From Alteromonadaceae bacterium BrNp21-10 (GTDB lineage: Bacteria; Pseudomonadota; Gammaproteobacteria; Enterobacterales; Alteromonadaceae): a DNA stretch of 64,000 nt. Made by a program: the position numbers and the translations under genes. The notes beneath the pieces were generated by a model that was given only the letters and a program-made list of their open reading frames with translations, was not told where the DNA came from and made no database searches. The stretch is taken from the NCBI GenBank assembly GCA_030418115.1, contig JAUHQD010000011.1, positions 1 to 64,000 on the forward strand, in the 5' to 3' direction. Of this stretch, positions 22,331 through 31,213 are shown piece after piece (positions within the stretch are counted from its first letter, which is position 1; each line of letters starts with the position of its first letter).

Positions 22331-22391
22331 AAATATAACAAAGCGTTTAAAAAAATCGGACACCGTAACGCTTGCTCGGTTTCGCTTCAAA
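22329..22391 (+). repeat. Right 13-bp repeat and attC-like sequence
   Basis: AAAAATATAACAA (22329-22341) mirrors the left repeat. It continues as TAACAAAGCGTTTAA and then GGACACCGTAACGCTTG, which resembles the left half of Vibrio/Shewanella-type integron attC sites. I cannot find a matching right half before the hairpin repeat begins at 22392, and no integrase is in the window, so integron identity is only a possibility. Confidence 0.4.
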
Positions 22392-22810
22392 AAAACATCT
22401 AAGGTCAGTGTAAACTTAAATATCTCCGAACATCCCTTAGCCAAGCGAAGCTTGGCGTAATCCCCCTTTCACAGCTAACAATATTCAGCTTCAGATCAGC
22501 TGACCACTATTAACAATTTTACAGGTCGGCAAACTGCGACTCTACTTGCCCGTTTTTAAATTGTTCTGCGTTGAATGGCGCAACACGATGTTGCGCCAAA
22601 GCGTGCCTTCTACATGGACGTAGAATCACGCTGGTTCAAAATAAGCAGAATAATTTAAAAATGGATTAAGCAAGTTGCCGGAGCGAAAGGACCTTTCGGG
22701 TATTTGGGTCCCTCCAAATACCCTCGCGCGGCATGGAGCCGCGTGAAAAACGTCATGGATGACGGTTGGCGAAGCCTATAATTCTATGGTTGCTGTCGCC
22801 AACGCGACGC
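22392..22810 (+). repeat. ~418-bp hairpin repeat, direct copy 1
   Basis: Begins AAAACATCTAAGGTCAGTG and ends GTCGCCAACGCGAC. It is nearly identical to 23186-23604. It is made of consecutive hairpins: CCAAGC/GCTTGG (22441-22455), CAGCT/AGCTG (22486-22502), TGGCGCAACA/TGTTGCGCCA (22576-22598), a long stem around ATGGAC (22600-22632), CGAAAGG/CCTTTCG (22684-22698), GGGTATTTGG/CCAAATACCC (22698-22723), CGCGGC/GCCGCG (22727-22743), CGTCA/TGACG (22751-22764) and GTCGC/GCGAC (22795-22808). Two copies matching each other while carrying no good ORF argues for a structural repeat. Confidence 0.88.
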
Positions 22811-22860
22811 CCAAACTAAACATTTAATGACAAAAGCTAAATTGCGCAGCAATACCCCCA

Positions 22861-22957
22861 TACCCTCGCGCGGCATGGAGCCGCGTGAAAAACGTCATGG
22901 ATGACAGTTGGCGAAGCCAATAATTCTCTGGCTGCCGTCGCCAGCGCGACGCCTAAA
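22861..22957 (+). repeat. Partial third copy (right end) of the hairpin repeat
   Basis: Starts TACCCTCGCGCGGCATGGAG and runs to GCCAGCGCGACGCC, matching the right-hand ~95 bases of copy 1 (22719-22812) with a few changes. The hairpins CGCGGC/GCCGCG, CGTCA/TGACG and GTCGC/GCGAC are all kept, including one compensating loop change. Confidence 0.8.
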
Positions 22958-23069
22958 TATCCGTTAATGCCAATACCAATTTCGCGTAGCGAATTACACT
23001 CTAATCAACCAATGATTGCCCTCGACAGCCATGGACCGTCGACGAAAAATAGCAGGATGCCGGTAGGCG

Positions 23070-23187
23070 CAGCCTATAAAAAATGACGGCATAAATGCCG
23101 ACCTACTTTTACCCCTTTCCATACTTGGACAAGAGGCTCAACCGCCATAGACGGCGGACGAAAAATGGCAGGATGCCCGTAGGCGAA
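23070..23187 (+). repeat. Second repeat type, copy 1
   Basis: Runs from CAGCCTATAAAAAATGACGG to GGATGCCCGTAGGCGAAA and recurs at 23616-23738. It contains CGGCAT/ATGCCG (23087-23100) and CCGCC/GGCGG around ATAGAC. A related fragment (GCCATGGACCGTCGACG... GGATGCCGGTAGGCGCAGCC) precedes it at about 23028-23074. Confidence 0.78.
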
Positions 23188-23604
23188 AACATCTAGGGTC
23201 AGTGTAAACTTAAATATCTCCGAACATCCCTTAGCCAAGCGAAGCTTGGCGTAATCCCCTTTCACAGCTAACAATATTCAGCTTCAGATCAGCTGACCAC
23301 TATTAACAATTTTACAGGTCGGCAAACTGCGACTCAACTTGCCCGTTTTTAAATTGTTCTGCGTTGAATGGCGCAACAGGATGTTGCGCCAAAGCGTGCC
23401 TTCTACATGGATGTAGAATCACGCTGATTCAACAATAAGCAGAATTATTTAAAAATGGATTAAGCAAGTTGCCGGAGCGAAAGGACCTTTCGGGTATTTG
23501 GGTCCCTCCAAATACCCTCGCGCGGCATGGAGCCGCGTGAAAAACGTCATGGATGACAGTTGGCGAAGCCAATAATTCTCTGATTGCTGTCGCCAATGCG
23601 ACGA
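23186..23604 (+). repeat. ~418-bp hairpin repeat, direct copy 2
   Basis: Aligns over its full length with 22392-22810, with scattered substitutions and very small gaps. The stems are kept: TGGCGCAACA/TGTTGCGCCA with a changed loop (AGG here, CGA in copy 1), TTCTAC/GTAGAA around ATGGAT, and GGGTATTTGG/CCAAATACCC. Confidence 0.88.
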
Positions 23605-23615
23605 CAATTTAGCGC

Positions 23616-23738
23616 AGCCTATAAAAAATGACGGCATAAATGCCGACCTACTTTTGCCCCTTTTGCCCCACACGGAAAAGGGGCTCGACCGCCATGGACG
23701 GCGGACAAAAGATGACAGGATGCCCGTAGGCGAAGCCT
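23616..23738 (+). repeat. Second repeat type, copy 2
   Basis: Matches 23070-23187: the same CGGCAT/ATGCCG hairpin (23632-23645), the CGACCTACTTTT block, CCGCC/GGCGG around ATGGAC, and the closing GGATGCCCGTAGGCGAA. It ends about 25 bases before the stop codon of the U32 family gene. Confidence 0.78.
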
Positions 23739-23763
23739 ATTTCACGCTCCGCACATAGCGGCA

Positions 23764-26076
23764 TCACAACCCATTATGATACTGAATATTAGTATTCTGC
23801 GGCACCATGTTACGCAACGTGTCATTCACTATCGAATTTAGGTCATTACCAGTAACGGATTCCGTACTCAGCAATTGCTCAAATTGGGCGATGAGTTGTA
23901 CTTTGTCAGGGCGTTGTTTGTCCCCTGCGCCGATGTTGGTTAAATCAATCATAAAGTCATCGAACATCTCAGCTAGGTCGTCGATGATTTCGGTATTCAA
24001 GAATTGGTCTTGATTATAAATACTCGGATAACCGGCTTTTTGCTTATCAATGGCGAACGAGTCGCCTTTAAGGTTGGTGATGCTGGTGGATTTGTCGCAA
24101 GACAGCATGCAGCCATTGTCGATACGGGGCTTTTCGCAGCCGACACTTTGCTGGAAGAAACACTGCCTGCTAGCCATTAATAATATGGGGTGATAAATGC
24201 TGTAGAGCATTTTGAAATTCTGTGGACGGCTTAAGCTTTTAATTTGCTGTTGGTTGATCTCGTTAGAGATAAACGCGCCGCTACAATTAAACTCTTCCTG
24301 CATCGCTAACAAGGCATAGGTGTTGGTGGTATTCAAAAACGGTCCGGCGATCCATTTTATGCCCAGCTCGTAGGCGCGATGGGCAATGCCAGTATTATTG
24401 GTGACAATCAATTCTGGTTTAACTTGCTCTAAAATATTCAGCGCCACATCGTAATCTTTACCGATTAATACCGATGGGAACCACGGAATTAAGCGTGGAT
24501 TGTCCTGCAAGAAACCAACGTATTGAGTACAGCCACGCTTGTAGGCATCGGGTAGTTTAAAGTAGATATCCGCATCGGTAATATCAGCCAAACTAACATC
24601 GGCTTTGTCACAAATTAATAGTGACAAGTTCGCTCTGGCATTAGCCTTTTTAGGCGCTGGCTTAGGGTGTTGTTGTAATTTAGGCAAGACCACTTCAGGT
24701 AACACTCTGTGACCTTCATTCAATAATGCAATCACTTCGTTCTTTAACCAGGTTAGGGTTTTAAAGGGGATGCTAACGTTGTTGGCTAATTGCGTGGTGT
24801 CCAAACAGGTTAAATTAAACGCGGCGTTATGCATGCTTTTGAAACGTTTATTAATATCCCCTTGGCCTAGTGGCGCATTGTAGGTTTGCGTCAGTAATTC
24901 ATTAGATTGCACCACAAAGGTGTTTGCTGTTGGCTGTGACGCCAGTGGCAATGCTTCTTGAATGGTGACGTTAATAGTCAGCGGCTGGCCGTGTTCACCA
25001 GAAAAAGCCAGACTAATTGAAGGTTTATCAATACTCACCTGTTTGATCTTGTCAAAAACCGACGCCGCTATTTGGTCTTTTTCTTGATTCAAGCTTTGTT
25101 CAACTTGCTGAATTTGTACTACCGAGATGGCGTTACTGGCTTCAATAGCGTGATTTTTAGAGTTATCGCGAGGGTTTTCAATAAACATCGATTGGTTGAG
25201 ATCACCGCGCAAAAACGCATTGGAGAAATCACGGTTAAACACTTTGTATAAGCGCTCACCGTCTTGGGTTAACTTGCCGGTTTCAACATAACCGTCGATC
25301 TGTTTTCTAAAGCTATCCACCACCGTATGCACATAGCTGGCGCCTTTAATGCGCCCTTCAATTTTAAAGGAATGTACACCGGCATCAATCAATGCTGGTA
25401 AGTCGAAAAAGGCCGAGTTGTCTTTGATGTTTAACGGGAAGTTATTCCCGGAAGCGGTGGTTTGGTATTCTTCACGGCAGGCTTGGCTGCAACGACCGCG
25501 ATTACCCGAGTTACCTACACTAGCAGAGGTGGAATAACATAATCCCGAAAAAGCCACACACAAAGAGCCGTGCACAAAAACTTCGGTTAATACGTTGTTA
25601 GCATGGCCAGCGGCGGCAACAGCGGTTATTTCTTTTAGACTTAATTCCCGTGACAAGTTTACCCGCGAGGCACCGAGCTTTTTAAGAAACGGAATTTGCC
25701 CAATGTTGTGGGTCGTTAACTGGGTGGATGCGTGAATACCCAATGTCGGGAAGTGCTTCTTCAAAACATAGAACAAACCGATATCTTGCACGATAACACC
25801 GTCTAAGGTGGTGTTAGCCAGTTTACTGAGTAATTTAGCCAGCGTTTTGAATTCACGCTCTAAGATGACGATATTCAAGGTTAAGAATATTTGGCATTGG
25901 TATTGATGAGCTAAACGAATAACGCCTACCAGTTCCTCAAAGGAGATATTGGACGCGCGGTTACGGGCATTAAAGGTATCTAAACCACAATATACCGCGT
26001 CAGCGCCTGCTATTATTGCCGCTTTAATGGCGTCAACATCACCGCCAGGGGCTAACAATTCAATTTTAGGATTCAT
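23764..26076 (-). CDS. U32 family protein (RlhA/TrhP-like hydroxylase or peptidase family)
   Basis: The 770-aa protein begins with the U32 TIM-barrel domain: ELLAPGGDVDAIKAAIIAGADAVYCG, HASTQLTTHN, SRELSLKEI, VFVHGSLCVAFSGLCY and NRGRCSQACR, whose Cys residues bind an Fe-S cluster in the related RNA hydroxylases. SFKIEGRIKGASYV follows. The E. coli relatives RlhA and TrhP hydroxylate rRNA or tRNA cytidine/uridine with prephenate-linked chemistry; other members are called peptidases. It is about 100 aa longer than RlhA. The C-terminal part has its own Cys-rich segment (SRQCFFQQSVGCEK, NGCMLSCDK). Substrate not assignable. Single gene, divergent from the GST. Confidence 0.88.
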   Translation of the reverse strand: MNPKIELLAPGGDVDAIKAAIIAGADAVYCGLDTFNARNRASNISFEELVGVIRLAHQYQCQIFLTLNIVILEREFKTLAKLLSKLANTTLDGVIVQDIGLFYVLKKHFPTLGIHASTQLTTHNIGQIPFLKKLGASRVNLSRELSLKEITAVAAAGHANNVLTEVFVHGSLCVAFSGLCYSTSASVGNSGNRGRCSQACREEYQTTASGNNFPLNIKDNSAFFDLPALIDAGVHSFKIEGRIKGASYVHTVVDSFRKQIDGYVETGKLTQDGERLYKVFNRDFSNAFLRGDLNQSMFIENPRDNSKNHAIEASNAISVVQIQQVEQSLNQEKDQIAASVFDKIKQVSIDKPSISLAFSGEHGQPLTINVTIQEALPLASQPTANTFVVQSNELLTQTYNAPLGQGDINKRFKSMHNAAFNLTCLDTTQLANNVSIPFKTLTWLKNEVIALLNEGHRVLPEVVLPKLQQHPKPAPKKANARANLSLLICDKADVSLADITDADIYFKLPDAYKRGCTQYVGFLQDNPRLIPWFPSVLIGKDYDVALNILEQVKPELIVTNNTGIAHRAYELGIKWIAGPFLNTTNTYALLAMQEEFNCSGAFISNEINQQQIKSLSRPQNFKMLYSIYHPILLMASRQCFFQQSVGCEKPRIDNGCMLSCDKSTSITNLKGDSFAIDKQKAGYPSIYNQDQFLNTEIIDDLAEMFDDFMIDLTNIGAGDKQRPDKVQLIAQFEQLLSTESVTGNDLNSIVNDTLRNMVPQNTNIQYHNGL

Positions 26077-26238
26077 TTATTCAACTTATTACTAATGACT
26101 TAATCTTTAAATCAACAGGCTAAAGACTCTGTGATTATTTAGGCGGCGAATTTTACCCGTATAATCAGCAAGTGAATACCGCTAAAATAGCTTAACCCGT
26201 GATAAAGCAATATAAATGGCCTAAGGCGAGCAGCAGTT

Positions 26239-26922
26239 TTGACATTACCGATTTTATATTCATTAAGAAACTGCCCCTATGCCATGCGGGCACGCTTAGC
26301 CATTTACCAATCTAAACAAGCCGTGGCGCTGCGTGATGTTGTACTGACCAATAAACCCGCTGACATGCTTATTGCATCCCCTAAAGGCACGGTGCCAATT
26401 TTGTTGTTACCTTCAGGTGAGGTGATTGATGAAAGTTTGGATATTATGTTGTGGGCATTGCATCAAAGTGACCCCAATAATTTACTGCGGCCAACCACAG
26501 TCAACAGCCACGTTGCTGAAAGTGAACCAGCAGCAACCCAAGCTGACATGCTCAGCCTAATTGAGCACTTCGATCAGCAATTTAAAATCGCCTTAGAAGC
26601 CTATAAATGCGCCAAGCGTTATCACGAAACTAACTTGCAAGAATGCCGACAAGCCTGTGAAGTGTTTATTCAAAACTTAGAGTTACGCCTTAGCCAGCAT
26701 AGTTATTTAATGGATAACCAAGAAAGTGTGGCGGATATCGCACTGCTGCCCTTTATTCGACAGTTCGCCAAGGTCGAGCGCCAGTGGTATTTGCAATCGC
26801 CTTACCCCAACCTTAAGCGTTGGCTTAACCAGTATTTACAAAGTGCGATGTTTACCAAAGTCATGGCAAAACACCCATTATGGTCCGCAGAGCAGCCGGT
26901 GCTCATATTTGGGGATGTATAG
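26239..26922 (+). CDS. Glutathione S-transferase family protein
   Basis: A 227-aa GST-like protein. The N-terminal thioredoxin fold starts LYSLRNCPYAMRARLA, with the Cys of CPYAMR where glutaredoxin-like GSTs have their active residue. The cis-Pro loop PKGTVPILLLPSG and ESLDIMLWAL follow, then an all-helical C-terminal domain with an N-capping SVADIALLPFIRQF. The start codon is TTG at 26239; an AAGG lies about 12 bases upstream. It may be a glutaredoxin-2-like or stringent-starvation-like GST. Substrate unknown. Confidence 0.85.
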   Translation: MTLPILYSLRNCPYAMRARLAIYQSKQAVALRDVVLTNKPADMLIASPKGTVPILLLPSGEVIDESLDIMLWALHQSDPNNLLRPTTVNSHVAESEPAATQADMLSLIEHFDQQFKIALEAYKCAKRYHETNLQECRQACEVFIQNLELRLSQHSYLMDNQESVADIALLPFIRQFAKVERQWYLQSPYPNLKRWLNQYLQSAMFTKVMAKHPLWSAEQPVLIFGDV

Positions 26923-26986
26923 CTTTGGATTAAATGCTTGGTGATATATAAGTAATTGTAGAATTAAATTTAAAGCGGTTGAGCAT

Positions 26987-27019
26987 ACCCTTTGAACGGC
27001 AAAACGCCGCTCAAAGGGT
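26987..27019. other. Strong hairpin between convergent GST and ppsA
   Basis: ACCCTTTGA (26987-26995) pairs with TCAAAGGGT (27011-27019), and inside it CGGC pairs with GCCG around AAAAC, with one mismatch between stems. It sits 30 bases beyond the ppsA stop. There is no T-run on either side, so it may be a processing or Rho-linked end rather than a classic terminator. Confidence 0.6.
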
Positions 27020-27048
27020 TATGGAGGTCAATAGTTATTTGATTTGGG

Positions 27049-29421
27049 TTAATTATATTGCTTACCCAAATACAACCAGGTTTCCACTACCGAGTCTGGA
27101 TTTAACGATACACTATCAATACCCTGCTCCACTAACCATGCGGCAAAATCGGGATGGTCTGATGGACCTTGACCACAGATACCCACGTATTTACCACGCT
27201 TTTTAGCGGCTTGAATGGCCATGGATAACAACGCTTTTACTGCATCGTTACGCTCATCAAACAAATGGGCAATTACCCCGGAGTCACGATCTAAGCCCAA
27301 CGTTAGTTGAGTTAAATCATTGGAGCCAATAGAGAAGCCGTCAAATATATCCAAGAACTGATCGGCTAACAGTGCGTTGGATGGCAGTTCGCACATCATA
27401 ATCACTTTTAAGCCATTTTCGCCCTGTACCAGCCCTTGCTCTTTAAGTAGCTCAATCACCTTACGACCTTCTTCGAGGGTGCGCACAAAGGGGATCATAA
27501 TATCCACGTTGGTTAAGTCCATTTGATTACGCACGCGCTTAATGGCTTCACACTCTAGGGCAAAACAATCGCGAAAATCTTCAGAGATATAACGGCTGGC
27601 ACCGCGGAATCCGAGCATGGGGTTTTCTTCATCTGGCTCGTATTGATACCCCCCCACCAGATTAAAATACTCATTGGATTTGAAATCAGACATGCGCACT
27701 ATGACCCGCTTAGGCGAGAACGCCGCGCCGATAGTGGCAATACCTTCAACCAGTTTCTGAATATAAAACTCAACCGGTGAGGCATAACCCGCCATCATCA
27801 GGTCAATGTCTTCTTTGACATCTGTTGGCTGTTCGTCGTAGTTCAGCAATGCTTTAGGGTGCACGCCAATCATGCGATTAATAATAAATTCTAAACGAGC
27901 TAGGCCCACACCTTCGTGAGGTAGCCGTGCAAAATCAAAGGCACGATCAGGGTTACCGACGTTCATCATAATTTTAAGCGGTAAATCCGGCATGGATTCA
28001 ATATTCGACGTGGTGACATCAAAATCGAGAATTTGATTATAAATAAAACCGGTATCACCTTGCGCGCACGACACCGTGATCTGATCGCCATTATTGATAC
28101 GTTTAGTGGCGTCGCCACAACCCACTACGGCAGGAATACCCAACTCACGGGCAATAATCGCCGCATGACAGGTTCGGCCACCGCGATTAGTCACAATCGC
28201 CGAGGCACGCTTCATGATCGGCTCCCAATCGGGGTCGGTCATATCGGTCACTAACACATCGCCGGGCTGGATCTTATCCATCTCTTCAACGCCAGCCAGT
28301 ACCTTAGCGGTACCATTACCAATTTTATGGCCAATAGCGCGACCTTCAACAATAACCTTGGCATTGCCTTTAAGGTTGAAGCGTTCAATCACTTGAACGT
28401 TTTCACGACTACGCACGGTTTCTGGACGGGCTTGGACGATATATAACTTACCGTCAATACCATCTTTGGCCCATTCAATATCCATAGGACGTTGATAATG
28501 TTGCTCGATGATCACCGCCTGTTTCGCCAATTCCATTACCTCATCATCGGTAACAGAAAACTGGTTACTCAGGGCGCTGTCAATGTCGACAATTTCCACC
28601 TGTTTGCCATGTTCGGCATTGGGTGAATAAATCATTTGCACTAATTTACTGCCGATATTACGACGCAATACCGCAGGCTTGCCTTTGTTTAAGGTAGGCT
28701 TGTGTACATAGAATTCATCGGGGTTAACCGCGCCCTGCACTACCATTTCGCCTAACCCGTAAGAAGAAGTAATAAATACCACATCCTCAAAACCCGATTC
28801 GGTATCAATGCTGAACATCACCCCAGATGCGGCGATATCGCTACGCACCATACGTTGAATACCAGCCGACAGCGCTACGCCTTTATGATCGTAGTTTTGA
28901 TGGACTCGATAAGAAATTGCTCGGTCATTAAATAACGAGGCAAAAACATGTTTAATAGCGGTCATTACCGCATCGTAGCCTTTAACGTTTAGAAAGGTTT
29001 CTTGTTGGCCTGCAAACGAAGCATCGGGCATATCTTCTGCGGTTGCAGAGGAGCGCACGGCAAAAGACGCTTCATCGCCCATATCGCCTTGTAACTGGCT
29101 AAAGGCTTGTTGAATTTGGCTTTCAAGTTCGGGTAAAAAGGGAGTATCGATAATCCATTGACGAATGGACTTACCGGCGATAGCTAAGGCATTAACATCC
29201 TCAACATCCAACTCATCCAATAACTGATGAATACGCTGATCTAGGCCACTTTGTTCGAGAAAATCGTTAAACGCAACGGCTGTGGTGGCAAATCCGCCTG
29301 GCACCTGCACACCTGAATTAGCCAGATTCGAGATCATCTCTCCCAAAGAGGCGTTTTTGCCTCCGACGCGGTCAACATCCTGCATTCCAAGATGTTGATA
29401 CCACAAAACATATTCTTGCAC
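27049..29421 (-). CDS. ppsA: Phosphoenolpyruvate synthase
   Basis: PpsA converts pyruvate and ATP to PEP, AMP and phosphate for gluconeogenesis. The 790-aa protein has the N-terminal ATP-binding domain ([31 protein letters not shown]), a swivelling domain with the phosphohistidine ([15 protein letters not shown], about residue 420), and a C-terminal TIM barrel with [23 protein letters not shown] and the catalytic Cys of [11 protein letters not shown] (about 750). It is divergent from ppsR, which encodes the enzyme that controls it. Confidence 0.98.
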   Translation of the reverse strand: MQEYVLWYQHLGMQDVDRVGGKNASLGEMISNLANSGVQVPGGFATTAVAFNDFLEQSGLDQRIHQLLDELDVEDVNALAIAGKSIRQWIIDTPFLPELESQIQQAFSQLQGDMGDEASFAVRSSATAEDMPDASFAGQQETFLNVKGYDAVMTAIKHVFASLFNDRAISYRVHQNYDHKGVALSAGIQRMVRSDIAASGVMFSIDTESGFEDVVFITSSYGLGEMVVQGAVNPDEFYVHKPTLNKGKPAVLRRNIGSKLVQMIYSPNAEHGKQVEIVDIDSALSNQFSVTDDEVMELAKQAVIIEQHYQRPMDIEWAKDGIDGKLYIVQARPETVRSRENVQVIERFNLKGNAKVIVEGRAIGHKIGNGTAKVLAGVEEMDKIQPGDVLVTDMTDPDWEPIMKRASAIVTNRGGRTCHAAIIARELGIPAVVGCGDATKRINNGDQITVSCAQGDTGFIYNQILDFDVTTSNIESMPDLPLKIMMNVGNPDRAFDFARLPHEGVGLARLEFIINRMIGVHPKALLNYDEQPTDVKEDIDLMMAGYASPVEFYIQKLVEGIATIGAAFSPKRVIVRMSDFKSNEYFNLVGGYQYEPDEENPMLGFRGASRYISEDFRDCFALECEAIKRVRNQMDLTNVDIMIPFVRTLEEGRKVIELLKEQGLVQGENGLKVIMMCELPSNALLADQFLDIFDGFSIGSNDLTQLTLGLDRDSGVIAHLFDERNDAVKALLSMAIQAAKKRGKYVGICGQGPSDHPDFAAWLVEQGIDSVSLNPDSVVETWLYLGKQYN

Positions 29422-29663
29422 TGTAGGGTACTCCTGTGTTTTGGTAGTAAAGGTATTTGGAAGCTATGCTGCTTCTTTTTATTGCTGTATTACTCTAGAA
29501 AGACCTAGGTAATTACAGTCAAATTTGGGGTCCAGTCGCCACTTTCTGTTAGTAATAAAAGTGGTCGCTGAAAATTTATGCTCGGATTCTAAGTTAATGG
29601 TTATAACAAAGTAAAATCTTATTATTTTATGTAATAAGTTTACGACATTGTTAAGAGGATGTT

Positions 29664-30476
29664 ATGCGATCATCATTTTATATTTCCGACGGAACGGCGA
29701 TCACTTCCGAGGTGTTTGGCCATGCTTTACTGTCTTTATTCCCGGTTGAGTTCAATCATGTGACCATTCCGTTCATCGAAACGGAAGAACAAGCCCTTGA
29801 AGTAAATAAGAAAATATCCGTAAGTTTTCAAGAAACCGGATTGCGTCCTTTAGTGTTTCATACCATCGTTAATACCGATGTGCGCAAAGTCATCGCCGAG
29901 TCCGAAGGTTTTAATTACAATTTCCTCAATCAATTTGTTGAACCATTAGAAGAAGCCCTTGGGGTTTCCGCCAAACCAGAAAAACATCGTACTCACAGTA
30001 TTCATGAAAAAACCTACGATATTCGAATTGAAGCGGTGAACTATGCGCTGTCCAATGATGATGGTGCCAATCTGAAAGATTATGGTGAAGCAGATATTAT
30101 TCTTACTGGTGTATCGCGCTCGGGCAAAACCCCCACTAGCCTATATTTGGCCCTGCAATATGGCATTAAAGCGGCCAATTACCCCTTTACCGAAGACGAC
30201 ATGCAAGATGTACTGAAATTACCGCCGGTGTTAAAACATCATAAGCAAAAGCTGTTTGGCCTGACTATCGCAGCACAGCGGCTGCATGACATTCGTAACG
30301 AACGGCGTGCCAACAGCCGTTATTCATCATTACAGCAGTGTCGTATGGAATTGCGTGAGGTAGAAAATCTCTATCGGCGGGAAAAAATCCCCTTTATTGA
30401 CAGCACCACCTTTTCCATCGAAGAGATATCTGCAAAAATCATGTCACAAATGCAGATCCAACGTCGAAAATACTAA
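29664..30476 (+). CDS. ppsR: PEP synthase regulatory protein PpsR
   Basis: Bifunctional kinase/pyrophosphorylase (DUF299 family, 270 aa) that inactivates PpsA by ADP-dependent phosphorylation of a Thr next to the catalytic His and reactivates it. The GVSRSGKTPTSLYLA nucleotide loop (about residues 149-163), the DGTAITSE start and the C-terminal SIEEISAKI are visible. The target Thr is present in PpsA as GGRTCHAA. It lies in opposite orientation to ppsA across about 240 bases. The DUF2461 gene follows 37 bases downstream. Confidence 0.95.
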   Translation: MRSSFYISDGTAITSEVFGHALLSLFPVEFNHVTIPFIETEEQALEVNKKISVSFQETGLRPLVFHTIVNTDVRKVIAESEGFNYNFLNQFVEPLEEALGVSAKPEKHRTHSIHEKTYDIRIEAVNYALSNDDGANLKDYGEADIILTGVSRSGKTPTSLYLALQYGIKAANYPFTEDDMQDVLKLPPVLKHHKQKLFGLTIAAQRLHDIRNERRANSRYSSLQQCRMELREVENLYRREKIPFIDSTTFSIEEISAKIMSQMQIQRRKY

Positions 30477-30513
30477 TTTTTGTATCTAATCCATTAAGCG
30501 AAACGAGTCAGTC

Positions 30514-31197
30514 ATGCCCCAATATTTTACCCCGCGTACCATGCAGTTTTTAACTCAATTGAGAAACCATAACGATAAAGCTTGGTTCAACGATCATAAG
30601 CCCGATTATGAGCAACATGTACGTGAGCCGGCACTGGCCTTTATTGCGGATATGGATAATTGGATAAAAATGATTTCACCCCATTACGAAGGTATTGCTA
30701 AAAAGATGGGCGGTTCGTTAATGCGTATTCATCGTGATGTGCGCTTCGCTAAAGATAAATCCCCTTATAAAACCAATGTGGGTATTCAGTTCCGCCATGA
30801 AATTGGTAAAGACGTGCATGCGCCGGGCTTTTATTTACATATCGAACCGAATGAAATTTTTGTCGGCGTCGGCGCTTGGCACCCATCATCGGAAGCACTT
30901 AAAGCCATTCGCGATCATATCGTTGCCAAACCCGGCCCCTATCAAGATGCTATTGAACATGCACCTTTTACAGAATATTACGATTTGGTTGGCTCATCAC
31001 TAACACGCCCACCGCGAGGTTATGACGGCGATCACCCGTTAATAGAAGAAATTAAACGCAAAGATTTTCTGGCATTAAGTCCACTTAGCGAGAAACAACT
31101 TTTTGCTGATGATTTACCGGAGACCGTGGCTAAGCTCTTTGGCCGTGCACAACCGTTACAACGTTTTCTGTGTGAAGCCTCTGGCTTGCGGTTTTAG
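30514..31197 (+). CDS. TIGR02453/DUF2461 family protein
   Basis: A 227-aa soluble protein of the DUF2461 family. It shows the family pattern: an N-terminal TMQFLTQLRNHNDKAWFNDHKPDYE, then GGSLMRIHRDVRFAKDKSPYKTNVG and GFYLHIEPNEIFVGVGAWHP. The function of this family is not established. Placement 37 bases after ppsR suggests co-transcription. Its end is only 16 bases from the convergent anchored protein, with no hairpin visible between. Confidence 0.88.
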   Translation: MPQYFTPRTMQFLTQLRNHNDKAWFNDHKPDYEQHVREPALAFIADMDNWIKMISPHYEGIAKKMGGSLMRIHRDVRFAKDKSPYKTNVGIQFRHEIGKDVHAPGFYLHIEPNEIFVGVGAWHPSSEALKAIRDHIVAKPGPYQDAIEHAPFTEYYDLVGSSLTRPPRGYDGDHPLIEEIKRKDFLALSPLSEKQLFADDLPETVAKLFGRAQPLQRFLCEASGLRF

Positions 31198-31213
31198 CTA
31201 ATCGGACTTTAGA

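Larger units (their letters stand above)
22331..23763. other. 1.4-kb gene-free hairpin-repeat region
   Basis: The region between the cassette-like gene and the U32 gene is filled by the repeats listed separately. Short frames at 22901-23086, 23074-23274 and 23449-23673 cross hairpin stems, lack ribosome binding sites and encode low-complexity Arg/Pro/Ser-rich peptides; I regard none as genes. Confidence 0.75.

Noticed and set aside
21739-22391. A complete integron attC site or intact integron
   Set aside because: Only a left-half-like sequence and a core GTTAGGC are visible. The right half and an integrase are missing, so I report the likeness as a finding, not as an integron feature.
22392-23604. 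CRISPR array
   Set aside because: The repeats are ~418 bp, only two full copies exist, and there are no regular short spacers or cas genes.
22901-23673. Three short frames in the hairpin-repeat island
   Set aside because: They cross inverted repeats, change between repeat copies, lack ribosome binding sites and have Arg/Pro/Ser-rich nonsense composition.
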